From Cyclina sinensis (Eukaryota > Mollusca > Bivalvia > Venerida > Veneridae), in contig JAAONU010000019.1 of the NCBI GenBank assembly GCA_012932295.1, positions 20,655,908 to 20,719,907 of the forward strand: a stretch of 64,000 nt of DNA, written 5' to 3'. A program made the position numbers and the translations under genes. Every line of letters begins with the position of its first letter. Within the stretch, counting starts at the first letter, position 1. Positions 11,423-21,560 of this stretch are shown piece after piece. The notes below the pieces were generated by a model. That model saw only the letters and a list, made by a program, of their open reading frames with translations, had not been told where the DNA came from and did no database searches.

Positions 11423-11727
11423 AACTCTGCACAGGCAGGGATTGCCCAGCCGTGCACCAGTTGACAGCTACTAATCATAGGCAGGGATTGCCCAGCCATG
11501 ATGTTCAAGTGCAACTTTATTTCTTGATTTTACATACATATGTTTTTTACTGTAATCTTGTAAAGTAACATGGATGAAGGTCACACTGGGTTGAATTTCA
11601 GGGATTTGCTTAAATCTGGGAATGCTTCATCCATGATGCTACATATGTAAATGTAGGATTTTGTTTATATGTTCTTAGCATTTAGGTATTAACACACCTT
11701 GTGTCGCACCTCATTTAATAGGCTAAC
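11423..11727 (+). other. Spacer between ORF1 and gag
   Basis: 305 bp without an open frame. It contains the two hairpins at 11428-11502 and is then AT-rich up to the gag ATG. How gag is translated downstream of ORF1 (splicing, reinitiation or internal entry) is not evident. Confidence 0.6.
11428..11502 (+). promoter_or_regulatory. Tandem RNA hairpins with covarying stems
   Basis: Two 29-nt hairpins, 11428-11456 and 11474-11502, share the core AGGCAGGGATTGCCCAGCC, which folds as GGC-A-GGG / CCC-A-GCC around an ATTG loop. The outer 5-bp stems differ in sequence but both pair perfectly: TGCAC/GTGCA in the first and ATCAT/ATGAT in the second. Compensating changes in all but the shared positions argue for a selected RNA structure. 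The first begins 3 nt after the ORF1 stop codon, which suggests a role in termination, reinitiation, gag translation or RNA packaging. Confidence 0.65.
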
Positions 11728-14181
11728 ATGTCTGATTCGGAAACAGATCCAAGGGATCGAACCTTAACGGAAAAGGGTCTTGACTACCAGATTAATTTGT
11801 TAAGGGGAAAATTTAAATCAGGACTTTCTGCATGGCGTCGTCATTATACTCAAGCATTAACTTTGATAACTGATTCTCAGAATATTCGTACTATCAAAGA
11901 GCATAGAAAATTGTTAACTGGTTCACTTGAGGACTTGACGGACATATTTGAGAAACTAAGGAACTTAATTGAGATTTCGCAAGATGATAAATTTCAAGAG
12001 GGTGAGAAATTTGAACAAGTAGAACTAGAATACCAAAATATTATTCAACGAATTACAGATTGTATACAAAGGTTAGAATCTAAAAGGGATGAGATTGGGT
12101 CGTGTATTACAAATGTCACATATCGTAGTGTAGCTTCTAAAAACTCTAGAAAATCAAATATTTCTCGAATTTCTGATGCTGCAGCAAAGGCAGCCAAGTT
12201 GAAGGCTGAACTTAAGTATATAGATGTAGAGTTACATTCCAAGGCTGAATTATTGAAAGTTCAAACAATGAAAAAATTAGAAATTGCTCAAGCAGAATTT
12301 GATGCCTTAAATATGGTTTGTAATCAGTCTGACCTTGATTCAAGGGTGCCTATTTCAGTGCAAGATGGTATGACAGATTATTTTAATGAGAATGTAGAAG
12401 CTCATTCTAGAACTGATATGCATATAGGGCAGAATGTTGTAGTTTCTTCTTCAGTAGGCAGTTTGCATGTATCAGATAGTTCTACTACACTCCCCCCTCC
12501 CCAAGCAGGTGCATTTACTCCTGTCAAGAGTGAACCGTTTACCCCTCTGCCTTCAGTAGTTTGGTCTCATGTGACACCTTCCTTACCATTGAATCCACAG
12601 GCCAGTGCTTTTACTCCCTTACAAAGATCAGTCAGTTTAAACTTACCAAAGGCTGAACCACCTCAACAATCCTCTTCTGCCTCTGCTGTATTGTCTAAGC
12701 CTGAAGGTACCACTTCTCAGTCTGTCTGTCAGAAAACAAATTCACAAGCAGATAATCCGGCAACAAAAAATGTAGAACTTTTAGATTTTGCAAAGTCGTT
12801 GGCAGAACAAGTAAACCTTAGTCGTCTTCCTACACCAGAACCTGGTACCTTTGCAGGGGACCCTCTTATTTTCCCAAGTTGGATGTGTGCTTTCGAGACT
12901 TTGATCGAGCGCAGAAATATACCATCTCAAGAACGTATTCACTATTTGAAGCGGTATGTTGCTGGCTCTGTCAAAGAATTGATTGAGGGTTACCTGTTGT
13001 TATCTTCGGACGATGCTTACGAAGAGGCTAAAATGGCTTTGAATAAGCGTTACGGAGACCCATTTGTTATTGCAAATGCTTTTAGAGACAAATTGGAAAA
13101 TTGGCCCAAAATTCAGGTACATGATGGGACTGGCCTTAGGAAATTTGCTGACTTTCTACAACAGTGTCTTGTTGCTATGAGAAGCATTAGATCTCTTTCA
13201 GTTCTTAATGATGATAGAGAAAACAGAAAACTTTTGCCTAAGCTTCCTGCGTGGTTAGTGACAAGATGGAATCGAACCGTTGTACAATGGAAGGAAGAGA
13301 AATCACTCTTCCCACCTTTTGAGGAATTTGTCAAGTTTGTTGTTAAAGAAGCAAGAATTGCGTGTGACCCGGTCACATCTCTCCAGTCTCTAAAATCTGT
13401 CTCTGATGAACCTAAACCCACAAGGCGTGTTGCTAAACAACATTCTGGTCGTTCTTTCTTCATGAAAGCTGATGAAAAAATATCAGGAAACAAATCTTCT
13501 GAGTCTGCCAAAACTGTATGTGTCCTGTGCAAGAAATTGCATGATGTAGATACTTGTGAGTTGTTTTTGAAAAAATCTTTAGAGGATCGCAAATCCTTTG
13601 CTAAGAATGAAGGTCTTTGCTTTGCTTGTTTGGGTAAAGATCACCTTTCAAGGCAGTGTAGGCACAGGAAGAAATGCAAAGTGTGTTCAAAATTACACCC
13701 TACTTCTCTCCATGGAGATACAAGGAACCGAGATAAATCCTTTGCGGACTCAGCTAAGCCAACGGGTGAAATTCCATCTCACTCTGGTGCTTCTATTTTG
13801 AGTAATGTCAGTGAATGTTCTAAGGTTTCATTAGTCGTTCCTGTTCTGTTATCTCACAGTGATAATCCTCACCATGAGATTTTAGTGTATGCAATGCTTG
13901 ATACCCAGTCAGACACTTCATTTATTTTGGAAAGTTCATTTAGTGCTCTTGGGCTTTCTGGAACAGATGTGAAGCTCTCACTTTCTACTATGCATGAGGA
14001 AAATCGAGTTATTGACAGTAAAAAGGTGAAGGGCTTACAAGTACGTGGTTTCAACAGTCAGCTGAAACTTCATTTGCCAGATGTATTTACTAGGAATATT
14101 ATGCCGGCTAACCGGTCCCATATCCCCACTCCAGAGCTTGCCAGATCTTTATCTCATTTAAGGTGTATTGCGATAGTTTGA
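11728..14181 (+). CDS. gag-pro: BEL/Pao Gag and aspartic protease
   Basis: An 817-residue polyprotein starting at an ATG (MSDSETDPRDR). Residues 1-200 are helical and charged. A Ser/Pro/Gln-rich linker follows at about 210-345, then a DUF1759-like capsid region from about 365 (TFAGDPLIFPSW, ERIHYLKRYVAG). Zinc knuckles span about 598-666: CVLCKKLHDVDTC, CFACLGKDHLSRQC and CKVCSKLHPTSLH. A retroviral-type protease core has the active-site motif LDTQSD with its Asp at 725. Gag would assemble the particle and bind RNA; the protease would cleave the polyprotein. The frame ends ...LRCIAIV, before the rest of the protease-to-RT linker, which continues in the -1 frame. Other BEL/Pao elements usually keep gag and pol in one frame, so this copy uses frameshifting or carries a recent indel. 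Confidence 0.92.
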   Translation: MSDSETDPRDRTLTEKGLDYQINLLRGKFKSGLSAWRRHYTQALTLITDSQNIRTIKEHRKLLTGSLEDLTDIFEKLRNLIEISQDDKFQEGEKFEQVELEYQNIIQRITDCIQRLESKRDEIGSCITNVTYRSVASKNSRKSNISRISDAAAKAAKLKAELKYIDVELHSKAELLKVQTMKKLEIAQAEFDALNMVCNQSDLDSRVPISVQDGMTDYFNENVEAHSRTDMHIGQNVVVSSSVGSLHVSDSSTTLPPPQAGAFTPVKSEPFTPLPSVVWSHVTPSLPLNPQASAFTPLQRSVSLNLPKAEPPQQSSSASAVLSKPEGTTSQSVCQKTNSQADNPATKNVELLDFAKSLAEQVNLSRLPTPEPGTFAGDPLIFPSWMCAFETLIERRNIPSQERIHYLKRYVAGSVKELIEGYLLLSSDDAYEEAKMALNKRYGDPFVIANAFRDKLENWPKIQVHDGTGLRKFADFLQQCLVAMRSIRSLSVLNDDRENRKLLPKLPAWLVTRWNRTVVQWKEEKSLFPPFEEFVKFVVKEARIACDPVTSLQSLKSVSDEPKPTRRVAKQHSGRSFFMKADEKISGNKSSESAKTVCVLCKKLHDVDTCELFLKKSLEDRKSFAKNEGLCFACLGKDHLSRQCRHRKKCKVCSKLHPTSLHGDTRNRDKSFADSAKPTGEIPSHSGASILSNVSECSKVSLVVPVLLSHSDNPHHEILVYAMLDTQSDTSFILESSFSALGLSGTDVKLSLSTMHEENRVIDSKKVKGLQVRGFNSQLKLHLPDVFTRNIMPANRSHIPTPELARSLSHLRCIAIV
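14112..14181 (+). other. gag/pol overlap, -1 frame relation
   Basis: The pol frame is open from just after a stop at 14109-14111; the gag frame stops with TGA at 14179-14181. The two are therefore both open for 70 nt, and pol is in the -1 frame. No canonical X XXY YYZ heptamer is obvious. T TTA AGG at 14157-14163 is the nearest candidate and is imperfect. Confidence 0.7.
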
Positions 14182-17100
14182 TGCCTTTGCAAGATTGTGA
14201 AATAGGCCTTCTTATCGGATACGACTGTCCAAATGCATTGACCCCTCGAGAGGTAATTGCTTCAAGTGAAGGAGGACCCTTTGCACAAAGAACCGATCTA
14301 GGATGGGGCATTATAGGTGTAACTGATTCTTACAATATTGTTGATGATCAGGTTGATGTCATTGGTGTCAGTCATCGCATTTTGACCTGTGTAGTTCCAG
14401 AGACTGTTGTGCCTCAATGTGCAGATCACAAGTTTAAATCTGTTCAATTTAGCTTTAGAACGAAGGTGAAAGAAGTTGTTGATCCTTCAAGAATTCTTAA
14501 GATCATGGAATCAGATTTTGTAGAGAACTCTGATGTACAACCAATCTCTCGTGAAGATAAAAGGTTTTTAGATTTAATGAACGAGCAGATTCGGGTCGTT
14601 GATCGAAAATATGAAATGCCCTTGCCATTTAAAGGTTCAAAGCCTTCTCTTCCTGACAACCGGTTAATGGCTGAGCATCGTTTGAGTAGTCTCAAGAAGC
14701 GCTTGATTCACGATTCACAATACAAGAGTCATTACTTTACTTTTATGAACAATTTGATTGCCATGGGTTATGCCGAAAGGGTATCAGACAAAGACATTGC
14801 TGAAGCTAGCGGCCACAAATGGTATATACCACATCACGGAGTTTATCACCCTCGGAAACCAAATAAGGTTCGTGTTGTGTTTGACTGTAGCGCCAAGTTC
14901 CGAGGAGACTCCCTGAATGATCATTTGTTGTCGGGCCCTGATTTAACCAATTTGTTAGTTGGGTTTCTGTGCAGGTTTAGAAAAGAATCTATAGCATTTA
15001 CTTGTGATATTGAACAAATGTTCTACCAATTTAAAGTAAGGCCTGAGGACAAAGATTTTCTGAGGTTCTTATGGGTGAATGGTGAAAATTTACAAAGTTC
15101 CCCTGTAGATTATAGAATGACGGTTCATTTGTTCGGTGCTAAATCATCACCAGGGTGTGCTAACTTTGGACTGAAAAGGGTTGCAACTGACTATCAGTCT
15201 ATGTATGGGCAAGATGTATTACAATTTGTCCACAGAGATTTTTATGTAGATGATGGTTTAAAATCTGTCTCCAGTGTAAAAGATGCAGTCAGTCTGATTA
15301 ATAGAACGCAAGAAATGTTATCAAGGGCATGTATTAGACTGTGCAAATTTGTTTCAAACTCGGCTGAGGTCCTTGAAAACCTGAAACCGGAAGATTGCGT
15401 TAGAGATCACACAAAGGTTGAATTACAGGGTAATGTACCAATAGAAAAAACTTTAGGTGTGATGTGGTGTGTAGAGTCCGATACTTTTCAATTCAGAATT
15501 ACATTAAGTGACCGTCCATTAACAAGAAGGGGGATTCTTTCAACAGTCAGTTCAGTATATGATCCGTTAGGGCTGATAGCACCATTTGTACTTAGAGGAA
15601 AACAGATACTTCAAGCAATGTGTGCCAATCACAATGATTGGGATGATCCATTACCAGAATCTTTGCAGATGAGGTGGACTCGATGGCGCAATGATATCCA
15701 GAACCTTGGTGACTTGAAGGTTGATAGGTGTGTTAAACCATCTGATTTTGGTAACATTCAAGCTGTTGAAATGCACCATTTTGCTGATGCTAGTTCTTGT
15801 GGATATGGCAATTGCTCCTATTTGAGGTTGATTGACTGTTTTGGTAAAGTTCATTGCTCACTGCTTATGGGAAAATCTCGCGTCGTTCCTTTGAGGCCGA
15901 TTACTATTCCGCGATTAGAATTGTGTGCTGCTGTTGTGTCTGTGAGGGTCTCAAATCTCTTAAGCAAAGAGCTTTCATATGAAGGCCTTAAACATTTCTT
16001 TTGGACCGATAGCACAATTGTGCTTGGGTATATAACCAACGAGGCCAAACGTTTCCATGTTTTTGTGGCAAATCGAGTAGGTCAGATTAGGCAATTATCA
16101 GAACCTTGGCAATGGTCTCATGTTACAACTGACCAGAATCCAGCAGATATTGCATCAAGGGGTGTTGATGTTTCGGAGCTCTTGAGGTCTGTGTGGTTCA
16201 AGGGTCCAGACTTCCTCTGGGAGGCTGGTAGTTGTTTGTCTTGTTCGAAACCATACACTGTTCCCATGGATGATCCTGAACTGAAGAGTGTTCAGACATT
16301 CAGTGTCCAGGTCAATAATCAGTGCTCACCCATGTGTTCCATTTTAGAGAGGCTTGCTTACTTTTCAGATTGGACTCGTGCAAAGGTAGCTGTGGCTTTG
16401 GTTTTGAGATTAAGATCTAAGTTGAGACACAGATTGGTCAAGCGACCACAAGTTGCGATACCAGCAAGGGTACATAGCAAGTTAAAATTTGAGAAACTTT
16501 CCGTTCAAGAATTGCAGGTTGCGAAATCTGAGATTATTAAACAGGTCCAAGCTATAGCCTTTGAAAGAGATCTAGAAATCTTAAATTCTTCTGGGCGTGA
16601 TAATTCAAGAGATACTACCATGCTGAGAGGGTCTAGTTTATATAAGTTAAATCCATTTTTGGATGCTGATGGTGTTGTTAGAGTAGGTGGCCGTTTGCGT
16701 AATCTTGGAAGCTCAGACTTGACCACCCCAATTGTACTTCCCAGAAAGGGCCACATTACATACCTTGTCATAAAATACTGTCATGAACGGGTCCAGCATC
16801 AAGGACGGGGTTTTACAGTTAATGAGATTCGTTCAAATGGTTATTGGGTCATAGGTTGTGGGTCTGCTGTCTCTTTCTTCATTTCAAAATGTGTGACCTG
16901 TAGAAGGCTAAGGGGTTCCTTACAAACTCAAAAAATGGCAAACCTGCCACATGATAGACTTGAGTCAATAGCACCATTTACTTATGTTGGTGTGGACCTT
17001 TTCGGTCCTTGGATTGTCAAGGAAGGTCGAAAACAAATGAAGAGATATGGTGTCATTTTCACTTGTTTGAACTGTCGTGCTATTCATCTGGAGACTGCTA

Positions 17101-17897
17101 ATTCTCTTGACACGAGCTCTTTTATTAATGCACTGCGCCGCTTCGTTTCAATACGTGGTTCTATAAGGCAGTTAAGATCAGATCAAGGAACAAATTTTGT
17201 AGGAGCTGAGAGAGAGTTAAGAGAGGCAGTGTTAGAAATGGATGAAGAACGCATCTCACAGTACTTACTAAAACAAGGTTGCGATTATTTTGGGTTTAAA
17301 ATGAATGTACCATCTGCAAGTCATATGGGAGGTGTGTGGGAGCGACAAATAAGAACTGTTCGCAGTGTGTTGTCAAGTGTTCTTAGTCAGTCTAGTACAC
17401 AATTAGATGATGAAGCCCTTAGGACTTTTATGTGTGAGGTTTCAGCTATTGTCAATTGCCGTCCTCTCACTGTAGAAAATTTGAATGACCCTCTTTCATT
17501 GTCACCTTTAACACCTAACCAGCTTCTAACCATGAAATCACAAGTAGTGTTACCCCCTCCAGGCGAATTCAGTAGGCCTGATTTGTTTTCTAGAAAAAGA
17601 TGGCGTAGAGTTCAGTATCTTATAAATGAATTCTGGTATCGATGGCGTAGGGAATATTTACAGTGTCTGCAGTCTCGCAGCAAATGGCAAAAACCTTCAC
17701 GCAATCTTACTGTAGGGGATGTTGTCTTGGTTACTGATGATAATCTTCCACGTAATCAATGGAAGTTGGGACGTGTTCTAGAAACAGTTGTTGATGATGA
17801 TGGTCTTGTGCGTAAGGTGAAACTTCGTGTTAACAATTCATCGGGATACCTTGAACGACCGATTCATAAGTTGGTCATGATTTGTGAAAATGAATAA
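14163..17897 (+). CDS. pol: BEL/Pao Pol: reverse transcriptase, RNase H, integrase
   Basis: About 1,244 residues, open without interruption. Residues 1-60 contain LQDCEIGLLIGYDCP, the conserved link before RT. RT follows with FTCDIEQMFYQF (first catalytic Asp about 281) and the YVDD box at 361-364. RNase H shows HHFADASSCGYG (about 540) and FFWTDSTIVLGY (about 615). Integrase has an HHCC zinc domain (CHERVQHQG...CVTC, about 877-915) and a D-61-D-52-E catalytic triad in VGVDLFGPW, LRSDQGTNF and MGGVWERQ. Its C-terminal tail contains LPRNQWKLGRV, like other retroelement integrases. Together these copy the RNA to DNA and insert it. The coordinate 14163 is a GTG; no ATG start is expected because the product is probably made as a Gag-Pol fusion by frame change. 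Confidence 0.93.
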   Translation: MYCDSLMPLQDCEIGLLIGYDCPNALTPREVIASSEGGPFAQRTDLGWGIIGVTDSYNIVDDQVDVIGVSHRILTCVVPETVVPQCADHKFKSVQFSFRTKVKEVVDPSRILKIMESDFVENSDVQPISREDKRFLDLMNEQIRVVDRKYEMPLPFKGSKPSLPDNRLMAEHRLSSLKKRLIHDSQYKSHYFTFMNNLIAMGYAERVSDKDIAEASGHKWYIPHHGVYHPRKPNKVRVVFDCSAKFRGDSLNDHLLSGPDLTNLLVGFLCRFRKESIAFTCDIEQMFYQFKVRPEDKDFLRFLWVNGENLQSSPVDYRMTVHLFGAKSSPGCANFGLKRVATDYQSMYGQDVLQFVHRDFYVDDGLKSVSSVKDAVSLINRTQEMLSRACIRLCKFVSNSAEVLENLKPEDCVRDHTKVELQGNVPIEKTLGVMWCVESDTFQFRITLSDRPLTRRGILSTVSSVYDPLGLIAPFVLRGKQILQAMCANHNDWDDPLPESLQMRWTRWRNDIQNLGDLKVDRCVKPSDFGNIQAVEMHHFADASSCGYGNCSYLRLIDCFGKVHCSLLMGKSRVVPLRPITIPRLELCAAVVSVRVSNLLSKELSYEGLKHFFWTDSTIVLGYITNEAKRFHVFVANRVGQIRQLSEPWQWSHVTTDQNPADIASRGVDVSELLRSVWFKGPDFLWEAGSCLSCSKPYTVPMDDPELKSVQTFSVQVNNQCSPMCSILERLAYFSDWTRAKVAVALVLRLRSKLRHRLVKRPQVAIPARVHSKLKFEKLSVQELQVAKSEIIKQVQAIAFERDLEILNSSGRDNSRDTTMLRGSSLYKLNPFLDADGVVRVGGRLRNLGSSDLTTPIVLPRKGHITYLVIKYCHERVQHQGRGFTVNEIRSNGYWVIGCGSAVSFFISKCVTCRRLRGSLQTQKMANLPHDRLESIAPFTYVGVDLFGPWIVKEGRKQMKRYGVIFTCLNCRAIHLETANSLDTSSFINALRRFVSIRGSIRQLRSDQGTNFVGAERELREAVLEMDEERISQYLLKQGCDYFGFKMNVPSASHMGGVWERQIRTVRSVLSSVLSQSSTQLDDEALRTFMCEVSAIVNCRPLTVENLNDPLSLSPLTPNQLLTMKSQVVLPPPGEFSRPDLFSRKRWRRVQYLINEFWYRWRREYLQCLQSRSKWQKPSRNLTVGDVVLVTDDNLPRNQWKLGRVLETVVDDDGLVRKVKLRVNNSSGYLERPIHKLVMICENE

Positions 17898-18451
17898 TAA
17901 TCTGTAGCTGTGTACAAGAGACTTTAAATCAGGAAGACCAGGGTTTGAATTCCCGTCAGGGAGATATATTTCATTATAAATGAGTTTGAAGGTTGTCTTT
18001 ATTTGTTGTTGTCCATGTAGATTTTATATGGGTCCGGACAATGGTATTGTATGCGTAATTTTGTCTTGAATTAATTTGTTTTATACCAGTTGATTATATG
18101 TTGTAAAGCAGATATTTTTTAGATTTACAGCGCAGTCTAAATACAGAGTTTTGTGTAGAATCCTGAATATTTGCCTTAGCCATAGTGCTCCTTGATAAAA
18201 TGTTGCATTTCACTGTCTATAAAATGTTAGACAAACAAATGTTATACAATATTTTGCTCATTATGCTTCACTATCTATATTAAGAATATGTTTAAGGTGT
18301 TTGACAAACAGTTTTAAATTTTAAGGTGGTGCACACATTTGCACTCCTTATTAAGGTGCTGCAACATTATTGATTTTGTAATTTTAGTATTGTTGATTTA
18401 TAAGGTTGTCAAGGAGTAAGTAAATTAGTTAACACTAATTTAGGGGAGCCA
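17898..18451 (+). other. 3' non-coding region of the BEL/Pao element
   Basis: AT-rich sequence between the pol stop and the 3' LTR with no open frame. The polypurine tract AGGGGAG lies at 18442-18448, three bases before the LTR start, and would prime plus-strand DNA synthesis. Confidence 0.75.
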
Positions 18452-18977
18452 TGTCACTGCAGCGAATACGGTTTGGTTCGTAATAGAGTGAGTACGAAAG
18501 TGGGAAAGGGTTGTCTCCCTTGTCGAATTTGCGAGAACATTCCATGATCACACGTACGAGTTGTGTACGTCTTCCAAAGCTTGCGAAAGGGTTTCTTTCT
18601 TGCATGACATGCGTGCGGAGGCCTAAAGAGGTATATTATATGTTGGTTTATAATTTACTTGCGGGGTCTTGTCGTGTTTTGAGGGAAATTAACGTTATTT
18701 ACGATCAAAGTTCTGTTTTGTAATGACCGTTTTAGACAGACTGCATTTCGGATACAAGCTGTAGAAGTTTCGCAGTGACATGTAGTACCGCATTATTTGC
18801 TAATTGATCAATTGCTACCAAATTTAGAGATGTTTTGTGCAAGTTTTATTATTCACAGATGTCTGGTATGGATTTATTGTAATTAACTTTATTCTGTATG
18901 TTTCAGTTCGACGTAGACAATTAAAGGTCTTCAGTAAAACTCAATCTTGGTCGTCATTTGGGAAAGAAACACTTACA
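18452..18977 (+). repeat. 3' LTR (526 bp)
   Basis: Identical in length to the 5' LTR, with a single mismatch (T at 18669). It ends ACTTACA and is followed directly by the CTTAC target duplication at 18978-18982. Confidence 0.95.
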
Positions 18978-18982
18978 CTTAC

Positions 18983-19560
18983 TATAATACAATATAGAAA
19001 TACAAATACAACTACGTGAAATATTAAAAAGATAGCACTATACGATTGCCTTAAATTTTAAAAGCATAGTACTATACAAATTACAAGGAATGGTATTATT
19101 GCGAAGGAAAATACAAAAAAAAATGTTGCTAAGCTATTATGTTAGCCGCGAAACAAACTACAAGAAATAGTACTGTTATAACTGAGAATAAAAGAAACAA
19201 TAGAGACAAGATACCAAATTGTTATTAACCTTTGCGAAAACGAAAAATACAATAAATAAATACAAGAAATATTAATTAGCTATAACGTAAACTGCGAAAC
19301 ACAATATAAGAAATAGTACTATACTATTATAATGTATTTATCGAATTAGAAAACTGAAGATAATAAAAACAACAAAACAATATTCCTAATTGCTACTAAC
19401 CTTTGCGAAAACGAAATATAAAGGTCAAAGCTTGGAAGTATCAAAAATAGAAAAAGATTCCATTAAACATTTCATGGAGAAAGTGAGCAACAGTTCTTGT
19501 CGAAACAAAACACAAGAAATACTGCTTCTTTATTAAATTAGTAAAATGACTAAAATGACT
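18983..19560. repeat. AT-rich diverged tandem repeat, period about 171 bp
   Basis: Two units carry in order GCGAAAC, AAGAAATAGTACT and TAACCTTTGCGAAAACGAAA. TTTGCGAAAA occurs at 19231 and 19402, 171 bases apart. A third, more diverged unit lies at 19021-19110. No coding capacity. Confidence 0.6.
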
Positions 19561-19639
19561 TTTACTTTTAGATTTAAGTACCTGTATTTACCTAATACTA
19601 TATAGTGGCCCTAATTCTTTTGGTCATACACTTATGAAA

Positions 19640-20940
19640 TGTTATAAAGTATATTTGACCTCATCATATTTGCTTTGAAAACATATTGACCCAATTTTTT
19701 TAAAACAGAAGTAATTTCAGAGTTTATTAATTCTAATAATTTAAACATATTTGGCCATTTCCAACAATACGATGGTAATAACTGCTTTCTTAAGTCATCG
19801 TACATAGAACATTATAGAACAAAGTTGTATTCATCTTCTAATATTGTGCATTCTCTTTCATTTAATGGTGTACTTACGGGTCTATTCCATCTACCAGTTT
19901 CAATACAAAGTCTGTGTGATAATAAACGAAGTCTAGATAAACCCTTCTAAAGTTACTTATATTGATTATATCTAAATATGGCTGAAATCTGAAGGACGCG
20001 AAATTTTTATAAAAAATAGCACTGCTTCTCCAGTTTTGTATAAATTGGTCGCTAATTCTTTGTTTTACCATCAGTAAGAAATAATCTATGTTACCTACTG
20101 TTTGAAAGTGCCAGATATCAGGGAACCCAAGTGAAAATAGCATATCCCTTAATAGTGAACACCAGTTTTTAGCATTTGGCCTGTCAATAACATCTTGATA
20201 AAGCATATTATATACAATCTTAATATACGTTTTTGAATCTGATTGCAATATCTTTAACCAAAACTTAAAAATGGCATAGAGTCTATAGTTTCGTCAAGGC
20301 ATTCTACCCAATTCCCCATATACAAAATCATTTTGTCTCGTTTTTTTCACCTATAACAGACGTTTACAAAACTGTAAATAAACTCTTTCTAAAGCATTGC
20401 CGGTGTGAAACCCCCCTTCACATCCATAATTGAGTATTGGTAGCACTAATTTATCAAATAAATCTAACTTATGTTTAATAGTAGTATTGACAAACTTATG
20501 AATGTATTTGTTCAGTTTGAATATTGGCTTTAACAACTGTCCAGCTAAAATCTTCTGAGCGTCAGAGAAAGAATCCCCCGTAGAGAAAACTATACCTAAG
20601 TAAACAAATTTACTCACTATTTCGAGGTTTTAATCTCCATAGTGGAAAGCAATATCATTTGGTATTCTACCACCTTTTTTAAAAATCATAACCTTTGTCT
20701 TAACAGGATTCACTGACAGTTTCCATCCATTACAATAAATATATAATAAATCTAAATTAGCTTGTAGTTCTTCACTACTATTGGCAAATATCACTATATC
20801 ATCAGCATAGAGAATCAAACATATATTTTTAAACATATGAGTATCTATTCCATCAACGCCATGTTCAATATACATATCTTCAATATCATTCACAAACATG
20901 GAAAATAGGAAAGATGATAAAGGACATTCAAAGTAATTGC
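19640..20940 (-). pseudogene. 5'-truncated LINE (reverse transcriptase half)
   Basis: On the minus strand the frames show, in order, SSFLFSMFVNDIEDM and LILYADDIVIFANSSEELQ (20930-20760, with an intact YADD box). Next come WKLSVNPVKTKVMIF and FVYLGIVFSTG (20700-20580), then LFDKLVLPILNYGCE (about 20460). A C-terminal part with DEYNFVL and YDDLRKQLLP lies near 19810-19760. This is the RT palm/thumb and C-terminal region of a Jockey/I-type non-LTR element. Several frame changes and a stop near the end disable it. The 5' part is missing, and the break at about 20935 joins directly to another repeat family. Confidence 0.85.
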
Positions 20941-21123
20941 AATGAACAAGAACCATAACTCATCTTCACTACTTTTCTCATTATCTCCCCTTAGTACATT
21001 TTGCATGTCTGGGGCACAACCCTAACACTATTAGAGGCATTTAGTTGATATTGTGCACATCGATAGAAGGGATTGGCGGAAAGTGCAGTGTTCAAGAACG
21101 ATAACATTAGCTGCCCCCATTCT
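20935..21123. repeat. Dispersed repeat fragment (family of 9470-9930)
   Basis: It contains AAGAACCATAACTC, TTCTCATTATCTCCCC, AGTGCAGTG and TAGCTGCCCCCATT in the same order as 9540-9720. It abuts the truncated LINE on one side and a TAGCTC-type element on the other. Confidence 0.65.
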
Positions 21124-21560
21124 TAGCTCGCCTGTTTTCTAAGAAAAAAGTCAAACTATTATGGTCGCAGATTCAGCAGGCGGCGTCATGGGCAGCGAAG
21201 TGCAAAACTTTAAATGTTCTGATTATCATAAACCATTAGGCTTAGAGTTTTTATATTTGGTGTGTATCATTGTCAAGTGGATCTTTAACATGTTTTTTTT
21301 TTTTAATTATGACCTTATGGTCCTGCCCTGGGGCATATATACAGTTATATAGGAAAAACTTTGAAAGTTTTCTTCTCTAAAACCGATTGCAACAGAGCTT
21401 TGTAATTTGATATAAGGCATCTTCTAGTAGACCAAGAATGTTCATATTAAGTCCCAGGGGTGAAAATTAGCTGCACTCCAGGAAACACTTAGTGATGCAT
21501 AGACTTATAAGAAACTATAAATGGGAAAGCACAATGCCTAGAACTTAACTATTTACTTAC
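21124..21560 (+). mobile_element. TAGCTC-type non-autonomous element, decayed copy
   Basis: It starts TTAGCTCGCCTGTTTTC and resembles the copy at 44815 (AAGAAAAAAGTC near the start; ATTATGACC, TATATAG and GAAAAC further in). It has one core unit of the roughly 166-bp family seen at 63130-64000. The 3' end runs into C-rich low-complexity sequence at 21580-21740. Confidence 0.55.

Larger units (their letters stand above)
10088..18977 (+). mobile_element. Near-intact BEL/Pao LTR retrotransposon
   Basis: An 8,890-bp element bounded by two 526-bp LTRs (TGTCAC...CTTACA) and a CTTAC target duplication. In order it carries an SGNH-hydrolase-like ORF (10709-11422), two similar RNA hairpins (11428-11502), a gag-protease ORF (11728-14181), a pol ORF (to 17897) with reverse transcriptase, RNase H and integrase, a 554-bp 3' non-coding region and a polypurine tract. 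The zinc-knuckle layout, domain order and target-site size fit BEL/Pao. One mismatch between the LTRs implies a recent insertion. All catalytic motifs I checked are present. It differs from a textbook BEL/Pao element in the extra first ORF, the gag/pol frame change and the lack of a tRNA-type primer binding site. Confidence 0.95.

Noticed and set aside
13113..13592. A 159-codon open frame on the minus strand
   Set aside because: Antisense shadow of the gag coding sequence.
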